Source of the DNA: Forficula auricularia
Taxonomy: Eukaryota > Arthropoda > Insecta > Dermaptera > Forficulidae
Reading direction: 5' to 3'
DNA: 64,000 nucleotides
NCBI GenBank assembly: GCA_024734495.1
Contig: JALMQS010000102.1
Span: 10,635,140-10,699,139, forward strand
Made by a program: the position numbers and the translations under genes. Below the pieces are notes generated by a model that was not told the DNA's origin, searched no databases, and saw only the letters and a list, made by a program, of their open reading frames with translations. Below, one piece after another: positions 55,130 to 64,000 of the stretch (positions within the stretch are counted from its first letter, which is position 1; each line of letters opens with the position of its first letter).

Positions 55130-56235
55130 TCTCGATATAACAGACTCAAAGAATTATAAATGAGAAAGAAATATATCTTATTTTATCGATTTCATCTATC
55201 TGAAGGTTCACAGTATCTAGCTAATATAAGAAAATAGCATTTTGATTAAGAATTTTGGAGTTTAAAAGAAATTGTATGAAAAGATTCAATTTCTTCTCTC
55301 CGGGAGTGAATTTACTAGAAATGGCCAAAAGTTTTATTTTTTTTTCTCATTAGATATTTATTCAAATCTATTGAAATTTGTGTGTTATTTTTATTTATCT
55401 TTTATATTAAATAATTATTATTAGGAAATTCCCATTTTAAAGGTGAGTTTATTTAAATTCAAATTTCAAAAAACGCTAATAATTCAGTTGAAATTTTTTT
55501 TAATATAAAATTAATAGATATTATAAAACAATTAATTATTAATAATTTAATTCAATTTTGAACGAAATCGATTCAGTACTTTTTGAGAAAATGGTCAAAA
55601 ACTCCGAAAACCGCCATGAAAGGCCGTTTTAGAAACATTTTAAAAATCCACATCCATGTCACAAGTCAATATTTGGTTTCATATGACTTTTTTAACTTTT
55701 TCAAAGGCATCGCTTACTTTCAAAAAATGGCCTTTCATAGACGGTTTTTGGTGTTTTTGACCATTTTCTCGAAAAGTACTTAATCGATTTGGTTCAAAAT
55801 TGAATTAAATTACTAATAATTAATTGTTTTATAATTTCTATTAATTTCATATTTTTTTTTAAATTTCAACTGAGTTATTAGCATTTATTCAAATTGGACT
55901 TCAAATAAACTACCCTTTAAAATAGAAATTTTCTAATAATAATTATTTGATATGAAAGAGAAATAAAACCAACACACAGATATGAAATTTCAATAGATTT
56001 GAATAAATATCTCATGAGAAAAATAATAAAACTTTTGGCCATTTCTAGTAAATTCGCTCCCGAAGAGAAGAAATTGAATCTTTTCACCCAATTTCTTTTA
56101 AACTACAAAATTATTAATTAAAATGCTATTTTCTTATATTAGAGTGATACTGTGAACCTCGAGATAGATGAAATCGATAAAATAAGATTGTTTTCTTTAT
56201 TATTTATAATTCTTTTGTCTGTTTTATCAAGAGAT
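55130..56235. repeat. 1.1-kb palindrome (foldback element)
   Basis: The arms of about 500-540 bp run from CTCGATATAACAGACTCAAAG to GGTCAAAAACTCCGAAAACC and invert from GGTTTTTGGTGTTTTTGACC to GTCTGTTTTATCAAGAG, around a short centre near 55680. Differences are spread along both arms. No transposase or other frame. Probably a terminal-inverted-repeat element of the foldback type. Confidence 0.85.
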
Positions 56236-57164
56236 TGAGCCGCAAGCCTCCCGGCATGCGCGAGACATTTGTTATGTATTCAACAGTCAAACCACAGTAT
56301 AGATATATGTTTTAACCTTATAATTTAATATATTTAAATGTACGATTATATAATATAATAAATAACTAAATAAAATAGTTTAAGAAAAATATATACTATA
56401 TCTAAAAAGCCTTCGGCAACCACTCGTAGCCAAAATTAATAACTTATGATATCGAACATTAATGAGATAAACAATCAAATAGAAGTAGATATATTTAAAT
56501 ACGAGTATATTTCGATATTTTTATTTTGACGAATTCATGAAGATATTTCACTACAGTGACTGGGATATTATAAATTTGAAAAGAAGACATCTATGTCTAA
56601 CTAAAACTGTATTATCTATAATGTATATATATGATAAGTGAGAAGGTATATATATAGATCATTATATTTACGAACTTTTATTTTATTTTTCGAAAAAATA
56701 TTAATTATTTCGATTTTTACACAAAAAGACCTTACATATATTTAAGAATATTTTTATATTTTTCTCCTGAAACTTAAATCATCATAAGATGTAGATAAAT
56801 TAAATATAAAAATTCAGTTAATTTAAAAATACATCACATAGTATAAGTAGAGCCGTTTTCGAAAAAGTTCAAACTTAAAAACATCTGAAGTAAAGGAGTA
56901 TATATTTTAATTAGTTTAATGAAAAAATTAATTTAAAGGCCAAATAGCATATCAAGGATGTTTTTGTACCTATAAGCTTTATTACAGGTCAAAATAAGTT
57001 GATCCACTTGGGATTTATGGTAGTTTAATTTTCAAGTTTTTGAAATAATAGCCTTACACACATTCAAACTAAAGGGTGGTTTTTTAGATTAATGATCATA
57101 AAAAAATAACTCGAATTCTAACTTTATCGTACAACTCCACGTAATGAAAAAGTAAAAGTAAAAA
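56236..57164. other. AT-rich intron sequence
   Basis: No gene or bounded element recognised. Confidence 0.35.
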
Positions 57165-58124
57165 AATAAGCTGACGTTTTCTGATGTGGCCATCCACTTG
57201 ACTTTACCTTACAACCTGGTCTCTCGCTTATATTTAATATTTAATAAAATTATTTATAATCATGTAGGGGAGGGGGTTAGTTTTTGCATTTTTAGACTCC
57301 TGAGGCCCATTGATTATTATGCAAAATTTGGTTGACTTTGGTACAAAGCCTATATTTTCATTTTTGACCCCCCTCCCCCTCCTCACCCATTTTGGGAGGT
57401 TAGTTTTTGCATTTTTAGAGCTCTGGGGTCCCACTGATCGTGTATACAAAATTTGGTTGAGTTTGCTCAAATGGCCTAAATTTTTAATTTTTAACCCCCC
57501 TTAATTATGGGTCGATATGCACCAAAATCTAAATCAGCTCTTAATCTCAATGGATCAAAACTACGTGTGAAATTTGGTTTCAATATTCACACTAGTTTTT
57601 GAGCTAGCTCAGTCCACAAAATTTGGTAATGCACAGTCTAACTAACTAACAGACATTTTGACAAAACAATTATTATCTCGAAAAATATAATTTTTTCGGT
57701 GTTCACTTATTAGAGCTTTTTGTAGAGCGAAATGCCATGGTTTCGCTCAATTTTTTTAATCAAAATAGTTTCACCCGTTTTTGAGATATTTTTGAAAAGA
57801 TAAGATAAGATAAGATAAGATAATTATTTATTGTTTAAAGCCAGTTTGGCTAATACAATTTTGAAAAAATAGAACAAAAACAAAAATAAAACAAAAAAAC
57901 ATTATAAAAAATAAAAAAATAAAAACAAAAAACAAAAAATAAAGTAAACAAACCGAAAAACAAAATTTTTTTTTTTTCTTTAAATAAAAAATCTTATTTG
58001 AAATTTTTATTTTATCTATTCATTAACTATGAATGCCCGGATGCGGATATTTTGAAAAAAAGTAGGAAAAACACTTTTTTCATGCACGATTACAATACTT
58101 GACCATACCCTTTATGGTAAAGTA
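57165..58124 (-). repeat. rep-A copy 9, inverted, split by a LINE tail
   Basis: From AATAAGCTGACGTTTTCTG to ATACCCTTTATGGTAAAGTA. Uninterrupted modules up to GATATTTTTGAAAA at 57785-57798, then a foreign segment, then rep-A resumes. Confidence 0.88.
57797..58045 (-). mobile_element. LINE 3' tail with (GATAA)n, inserted in rep-A
   Basis: On the minus strand it ends AATAAATAATTATC followed by about five TTATC repeats, a common LINE 3' end. ATATTTT(T)GAAAA is found on both sides (about 57787-57798 and 58046-58057) and fits a target duplication. No codons of the ORF are left. Confidence 0.65.
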
Positions 58125-58342
58125 AAAAAAGGTATATTGGATTTAAGAGAGCTTAAGTGTGAATTTCTGAAGAGACAATATACCTAATTTTATTTATTTT
58201 ATGTAAATAAAGTAAAAAATGCCAAAAGCCAGAAATACTTCTAAGATGGTGCAATAATAATTTTATAATATAACAAATCATAATTTGTTTAAATAGTAAT
58301 GATTCAATTAATATTAATATAATTTATTTTTCGTTATTTCAG

Positions 58343-58467
58343 GATAAACATTATTTATGTGTGATGGCCTCGGATACTCCGGATCAAAATTTATCGCAGT
58401 ATTTTCCACTTTGCAACGACTTCATTCATGCAGCACGATTACGGGGTGGCAATGTGCTTATTCACTG
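58343..58467 (+). CDS. DUSP22: DUSP22/DUSP15-like phosphatase, exon before the catalytic cysteine
   Basis: Reads DKHYLCVMASDTPDQNLSQY then FPLCNDFIHAARLRGGNVLI and H, and ends with TG. Family members continue HCLAG.SRS, so the last two bases are the first two of the catalytic Cys codon, to be completed by the next exon. Acceptor TTATTTCAG ends at 58342; donor GTGAGT begins at 58468. The SDTP Asp (exon residue 11) is the general acid. It lies 31 residues before the Cys, the same spacing as the family's Asp57-Cys88. The upstream junction is phase 0 and joins the exon at 14888-15004. I found no HCxxGxxRS exon in the remaining 5.5 kb. Confidence 0.92.
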
Positions 58468-58639
58468 GTGAGTATTTATATATTTTTAGATTTGCCATCA
58501 AATGAATTTTTTCATGATAAGAGTGCATAAAAGCTCGGATCATATGGTATATAAAAGTCGACTTTTAGATAAGAGAAAATATGATCGACATGATTTAGAA
58601 TTTTGAATTGAAATGTTGGTGAAACGTTATCTGGATTGA

Positions 58640-59530
58640 AAGTTAATTTTAAATTTCATTGATTGAAAATATATAGATATAATATATGTATTATATCTAC
58701 TCTTATTAAACGAGCAAAAATTGTATATTTATTTGTATATATATTTGTTTGTTTATATATTTGTATCTTGGTTATATTTTGAAAATTCGACTCTACCGAT
58801 TTTGATGAAATTCACGGGTTAGGGGTTTTTGGAGTGACAATTCGATTTGCCACGGTCTCATCTTCGACAAAATTGTTTTTGATGGGTTTTTTCGTAATCA
58901 AATTAATTATTCTCAGGTAGACAAATCCCATTCTTAGGGTTTTTAAAAAAAGGTTTCCCTTTTCCTTTTGTGCTCAGGCAGACAATGGGTCAGGTGAATC
59001 CTTTATTCTCAAAGGCCTTGAAGAAGTATTGTGATTGTGGATTTTAACATATTTTGTTCTGCATAAACGTTAGAAATATTAATAAACGTTTTATAATTGT
59101 TTTTATAAAGAACTTTATTTATTCAATAGAATAAAAAATAATCAAGAATTTATTTAAAAATATATTTCACATAAGCAGGTCTCAATTTTCTGAAAAAACA
59201 ACACATTTTGATAGGTTTTATTTATTAACAATTGGATGAATAAAAATGAATCATATGGTTGAATCAAAACAGGTGCAGGAGGTGGGGTGTAGTGGTGGGG
59301 GATCCGGGGGTAGGGCGAGGTTTCGGGGGTGGGGTCAAGCGGGGTGGGGGTACAGTGGGCGAATACTATATATATTTGTATTTTTTTTTAATTTGAAAAC
59401 GGCTCTCAAATAAAAATCGACCTTTTTATCAGAATTTTAAATTAAAAATAATATTAAAATAAAGGTTTTAACTGAAGGAAGAAGTTACCGAGCATCGCTC
59501 GGTGCCTCCAGGTACTATATATATTATACA
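58640..59530. repeat. Dispersed repeat with CCGAGCATCGCTCGG hairpin and G-rich tract
   Basis: Begins with TATATCTACTC and TTAAACGAGCAAAAATTG, and ends GAAGTTACCGAGCATCGCTC then GGTGCCTCCAGGTAC. Between 59275 and 59356 lies an irregular G-rich tract (GGTGGGG, GGGGGTGG and similar). No coding capacity. Resembles other arthropod repeats ending in a CCGAGC hairpin; class unassigned. Confidence 0.5.
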
Positions 59531-59739
59531 TTAGATTTGAAAATTCATTATATTCCAATAATACAATCAGTTAAATCTATAGTTATCATTGAATTATTTT
59601 AAATATAAAATAAAATAAAAAAATGAAAGAAAACTTTTCTAAGACTCGGTATGCTCTCCCGCTAGACCGTCTTATGAATAAAATAAATATAGTGAAAATC
59701 ACAAGAGGGTATCATCAATTAGATTATTTTTAATTATAT

Positions 59740-59850
59740 ATCAGAAGGGTTAATTTTTACTTCCTCGGGAATCGAACCTGAGTGCCAATAACAGCAATCA
59801 GGGTCATTTTGGCTACCTTGTGAAGTGTGAACTGCTCTATTTTACTCAAA
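59740..59850 (-). repeat. tRNA-related SINE-like fragment
   Basis: The minus strand has CAGGTTCGATTCCCGAGG (B-box) preceded by GGTAGCCAAAATGACC. Similar in type to the SINE at 42.4 kb but more diverged. Confidence 0.5.
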
Positions 59851-60274
59851 GATTTAAATGATTTGTAAAGTTCGAGATATAGCAATTCTAAATTTAAACA
59901 CATAGCAGCCATATAGTTTAAATTATTGGATGCAAAATACTTGGTAGGTTTCGCATTAAGTTTAAATAAAGGTGGTTGAGTGATTTGAATTTTGAATTTC
60001 AACTCATCACAAGCTGACAATTTAATCTCAGATGTATTCGAGGATGTAGTTGTGTAGTGATTGAAACGTCATTTAATTTTACTGCGTGTTTTTCTTCTTA
60101 TTACAATGAGGCAACTTTTCCGCACTAATAGTGTTTTCGAAAAAAAAAATTTCACTTTTCTCGACCCACCATACTCACTAAGGAGATAAAATGTGATAAT
60201 AACTTATGTTTGGACAAAGTAATCCAGTTCCTTACCTCGTCAATTTCGAAATTGAAAACCTTCACAGCCTCAAT

Positions 60275-60415
60275 TCATGTATTTATTTATTTATAGCCTT
60301 TTTGATTACAAATTTGTATAATATTTACAATAGTTTTACATAGTATTTGATGGAATCAGGTCCCTCAGGGCATAGGCCTCTCCCAATACAGCCCCAATTA
60401 ACACTTCATAAAAAT
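60275..60415 (-). mobile_element. LINE 3' end with (AAAT)n tail
   Basis: On the minus strand: TTGGGAGAGGCCTATGCCCT then GAGGGACC, about 80 bases of UTR, and a tail AATAAATAAATACA. GGGAGAGGCCTATG is the usual end of the ORF in a very common insect LINE group. Confidence 0.65.
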
Positions 60416-60834
60416 TTCAAAAATGAGAGTTGAGACGTCTAAAATAAAATCCAATTAATTTTCAAGTGAGAGAAAATCACTCAATTGAAAGTTTGTAGAT
60501 TAAAGAAAGAATCTGATATTGACAAGCGATGATATTTATTAAAAATAAGCTGGCCAAATGCGACTCATATACCGAGGGTTACATGCCTTGTACCTTCCAA
60601 AATACTGGAGTTTTTATTTATTGTTTATAATTATAACGTTATTTTTACCTTTTTAAAAAAGTGAAGTTTCTGAGGATCATCCCTCTTGCTTCAGGTAATT
60701 TTTTTTAGTTTTTGCTACGACTTTCAGCAAAGTACGATTAATTATTGGACGGTCTGAAGATATTGGGAGCGCCTGTGAAATCCTAGATATGCATTCACAT
60801 CACACGCTGTGTATTGCGGGTTGCATCTATAGGC

Positions 60835-61515
60835 GCTTAGCCATAAGCTTTGCCAACAAAGAGAACCTCATTTTGGAGCCTTCTCCTTGATAAAGAGAAA
60901 ATTAGTGAATTAGTTGAAAAACCACCTAAAATACACTAAGGCACTCTCATAATTTCAAATCCAATTTTAAAATGTTTACTTTAATTCTACTTTAGAGATC
61001 TTCATAGGGATATCTCAGATCAAATGATAAAAAAATATTTTTTTATTTTTGATCTCATAAAAAATTTGAGCTCTCCCAAAAAAATCATTCGATTAAAATT
61101 TTAATACAATTTTTGATTTTTGGGAAAATGAATACAGACTGACAGACAAAATTGTAGTGACACTAATACTTTATATTCGTTTTCTCCCAAAACAAAAATT
61201 GTATTAAAATTCTAATCGAAGGATTTTTTTGAGAAAGCTCAAATTTTTATGAGGTCAAAAATAAAAAAATATTTTTTTTATCATTTGATCTGAGGTATCC
61301 CTGTAAAGTTCTCTAAGTAGAATTAGAGTAAACATTTTAAAATTGGCTTTAGAATTATGAGGGTGCCTTAGTGGGTATTTTAGGTAGTTTTTGGACCTGT
61401 TGACGTTTGGAAATGACTAAACTTAAAATTATAATAAATCACTAATTTTCTCCTTATCAAGGAAAAGGCCCCAAAATGAGGTTCATTTGTTGACATACTA
61501 AAGCTTATAGCTAAT
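60835..61515. repeat. 680-bp palindrome
   Basis: CATAAGCTTTGCCAACAAAG and ACCTCATTTTGG on the left are inverted at 61478-61512. Inner arms (TTTTTTGAG-type, TTGATCTNAT, AAACATTTTAAAATTG) pair as well. Arms about 300 bp around a centre near 61155 with CAGACTGACAGAC. Confidence 0.8.
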
Positions 61516-63062
61516 ACTTTACTCGAGGGTGAACCACGATTGGAATTAGGTCTACATCATCTTTGGAATTCATTAGATAATGTATTGTCTTCTATTTGGA
61601 AATGATAGTGGAAGTGGAAGTAGGTGTACAGGATATTAGGTCGTGGTTCACCCCTCGACTTTACTATTGAATGAAATCTTGAAAACGTATCTACTGTAAT
61701 TCTTATTTTAGAATCTGAAAAATAATTTTCAAATGTTTTCACCTATTAAAATGTTTAATTAAAAAATAAAAAATAAGGGTGTATATAAAACTAAAACCGA
61801 GTTCAAGGACTGGCATTCATTCAGTATATATAAAACTTTACAATATGTTCTGATCAATATTTTGATTTCGTGTTTGATTCCCTTCGAAAAATGAATAACA
61901 AACAATTCTATCTAAATGGTTCAATTATAAATCAATTATGACGAATATATTTCATTCAAACAACTCTAATCACTGACTTAATATTTTAGAATTTAATGAA
62001 AATAAATTATTTCTAAAGTTCTTTTTATGGTCACTATTAGCTAAATAACTAACCAAAAGTAATAAACTCTCTAATAGTAGAGAAAGTAAAAGTTTAATTT
62101 AACTTTCTTTGATTTTTTTGAATATTTATTTATTCTTTTAGCAATATAGAGTGAGTGTATAGAATATTTATTTTTCAATAATTTAAATCATCAATTTCAA
62201 TTAAAAATTGACTAAGTTTACAAAGAAAAGAGCTAATATTTATAAAGAGAGTGTTTTGAAGGGTAAATAATAAAAAAAAATATAAATAAATTAAAAATTA
62301 TAATAGAACTCAGGATGTGGCCTATCACCTGTGTATGGTTTTTGGCTTTTGGGACCCCCTCTAAACAATAATTTCTCATTTAATAGCATAAGATAATGAG
62401 CCAGCAATGTTATAATTAAATTAGATAATATGTATTATCAAAAACTACACAAAATTGTAAACTTGAACGAAAATTAAATAACTCAGAAATTACTAATTAT
62501 ATCCATTAGAGAAAACATTGAACTAGATTAAAATATCATATTTTAGTCTCAATCATAGTACAAGATCCCTGCTTAGGTCGACCTTCACCTATCGAGTTTC
62601 CTAATGAAATTAATATTTTGATAATATAATGTATTAATAAACAAAACTTGATAGGGTCGACATCCAATTTCCTGCATAGCTATTTTTAATAAAAAATTAA
62701 TTTACTTATCAAAGTTCTCGAATATACTTTTTCTGAAAAAAAATATACTTACAATTTGTAAAGAAAATTGTATTTAACCCCACTAACCAAACCCCTCAAG
62801 CAATGGAGTGATTTTTTGGGAGGATAAAAATCTTCTCCACCTTGGGGGTATCGTTCACGTGAATAAAAATTACAAATACCACTCGAAAATAATAATACAA
62901 AGTAATCATGGTTATTAAAATCATAAATACGACCAGGAAGAATCCCCCCCCCCCCCTCGATTAACCCCCACAACAATTCACTTAGGGAAAAATCCTATTT
63001 GAAATTAGCTTTCTTTTTTCTAAAAATAAAAGTAAATAAATATTATATGAAATATTCATTTA
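61516..63062. other. Intron sequence
   Basis: No exon found. GTGGTTCACC at about 61640 and the inverted GGTGAACCAC at 61529 form a small inverted repeat about 110 bp apart. A C-run of 12 lies at 62946-62957. Confidence 0.4.
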
Positions 63063-63323
63063 CTATGAGTTAAGGTTTCTAGATCACTAGTTTCACATTA
63101 AAATTAAAAAAATAAAAGATGTAAATTTTTTCAATATATATCATGTTTTCGAGCTGTACAAGCTCATCTTCAGAAAGTACAGAATTATAACTGTATTAAT
63201 TGTTAAAATTCTGTACTTTCTGAAGATGAGCTTACAGCTCGAAATATATATATTGAAAAAATTTACATCTTTTATTTTTTTAATTTTAATGTGAAACTAG
63301 TGACCTAAAACCTTAACTCATAG
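63063..63323. repeat. 260-bp palindrome with hammerhead-like motifs
   Basis: ACTATGAGTTAAGGTTT to AGTACAGAATT inverts from AATTCTGTACTTTC to AAACCTTAACTCATAG-like sequence, with about 120-bp arms, almost perfect. Motifs: CTGAAGATGAGCT...AGCTCGAAA at 63220-63245 (plus) and 63145-63173 (minus). Confidence 0.88.
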
Positions 63324-63369
63324 GCATGGCAAAGGATGTGGCGGGGTGGTGAGTGTTTTGGACGTCCAG

Positions 63370-63865
63370 ATCGTCTCCGCGCTTGCAGGACTGGGTGTTG
63401 CCCACCGAAACAAAATAGAAAAATATAAGGGCAACTCCAATATGGTGGATAATATTGCGGAGCGATTTGGCGTCGGGGCGGGCTCGGTCAGGGTCGAGGC
63501 CATCACACTCTCGTGGAAGGGGTGTGGTGGCATAAAGCAGTGGAGTCCTTCATCGCCCTGGGTATATCCCAAAAAACAATAAACGATTTGACATATAGGG
63601 CGATGAGGGGATCTCTCCTTAATTTTTACACTTTCGGCAGAAGAACATATAGAGCGGGTGGCGTATGATTATTTTGTGAATAAAAAAAATGTGAAATGTG
63701 AGCCGATTAATCCTGGCTCTCTTAGTCGACCCGCTCTGAATCTGAATTAATTTGTTCTGAAGCTGAAAGTGTGATTAATGTTTGTAAATAAATTTGTGCA
63801 ATCATCCATCTTTGTCTTGTAAGAGGCGGCCCGCTCCTCGGAGGCCCAATAAATAAAATTAAATC
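63370..63865 (+). pseudogene. LINE ORF2 C-terminus and 3' UTR, plus-strand copy
   Basis: Reads GVAHRNKIEKYKGNSNMVD, NIAERFGVGAGSVRVEAI and TLSWKG. After a one-base loss it continues WWHKAVESFIALGISQKTIN, DLTYRAMRGSLLNFYTFGRR and TYRAGGV, with TGA at about 63667-63669. The 3' UTR ends GAGGCGGCCCGCTCCTCGG at about 63841. It complements the minus-strand copy at 49.5 kb, which has its break in a different place. Together they allow the family's ending to be recognised. Confidence 0.75.
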
Positions 63866-64000
63866 AATATTAAATATAATATTTATTTACTCTTATCTTT
63901 ATTTTCAAAGATAGTTACAAAAGTGAATAACTCGAGGAAGGCAATACTAATTATTTAAATAGTAAACATTTTTAAAGATAACAATTTATGATTAGGTGAC

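Larger units (their letters stand above)
15005..58342 (+). other. 43.3-kb phase-0 intron of the DUSP22-like gene
   Basis: The donor GTAAGA at 15005 and acceptor TTATTTCAG ending at 58342 join two phase-0 exon ends, giving the continuous family sequence ...ARKLHS-DKHYLCVMASDTP.... No other phosphatase exon is needed or seen between them. Almost every recognisable feature in the intron is transposon-derived. Retention of a working intron of this size depends on the transcript tolerating all inserts listed below. Confidence 0.85.

Noticed and set aside
55583..55783. Small ORF at the centre of the 1.1-kb palindrome
   Set aside because: It is the turn of an inverted repeat; the translation reflects the palindrome itself.
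58468..64000. Next phosphatase exon with HCxxGxxRS
   Set aside because: No frame with a LAG.SRS-like sequence and an acceptor was found on reading; the exon is probably outside the window.

Overview
This is eukaryotic, animal-type DNA, very AT-rich and mostly transposon remains. The only host gene seen is one on the plus strand. Two coding exons (14888-15004 and 58343-58467) encode the N-terminal half of an atypical dual-specificity phosphatase of the DUSP22/DUSP15 type. Both have AG/GT borders and matching phase, and a 43.3-kb intron lies between them. The wording of the exons, the insect-type LINEs, two mariner derivatives and a nuclear copy of mitochondrial ND1 suggest an arthropod, probably an insect with a large intron-rich genome. 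The species cannot be named from this window. The exon with the start codon and the exon with the HCxxGxxR motif were not found and may lie outside.

Layout. 1-2.1 kb: nested 3' ends of LINEs and a palindromic repeat. 2.7-8.1 kb: a nearly complete two-ORF Jockey-type retrotransposon with 13-bp target duplications, set inside a degenerate tRNA-like sequence. 8.9-11.2 kb: non-autonomous repeats. 12.3-13.9 kb: a 5'-truncated but open LINE reverse transcriptase with 12-bp target duplications. 14.9 kb: first visible phosphatase exon. 15-58 kb: the giant intron. It holds hAT elements with clear 8-bp target duplications (15.2, 42.1 and 50.6 kb), mariner deletion derivatives (32.0 and 41.1 kb), LINE pieces (17.8, 26.0, 27.5, 32.8, 38.6 and 49.5 kb), tRNA-derived SINEs, and a NUMT of ND1. 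An unclassified repeat called rep-A here has nine copies across the window, eight of them after 14 kb and seven inside the intron. There are many long inverted repeats. 58.3 kb: second visible exon. 58.5-64 kb: more repeats.

The genes do not form a pathway. The window records one host gene whose intron grew by layered insertion. Target duplications let the order be read: jockey inside a MITE; SINE and other repeats inside a hAT element; a hAT foldback inside a SINE; mariner beside or within a mitochondrial insert; a foldback repeat and rep-A inside rep-B. The most unusual signal is a short motif, CTGANGA plus a hairpin plus GAAAC, found in several sequence-unrelated foldback repeats. Its hairpin sequence changes while pairing is kept. 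This resembles a hammerhead ribozyme core, as known in Penelope-like elements and metazoan retrozymes.
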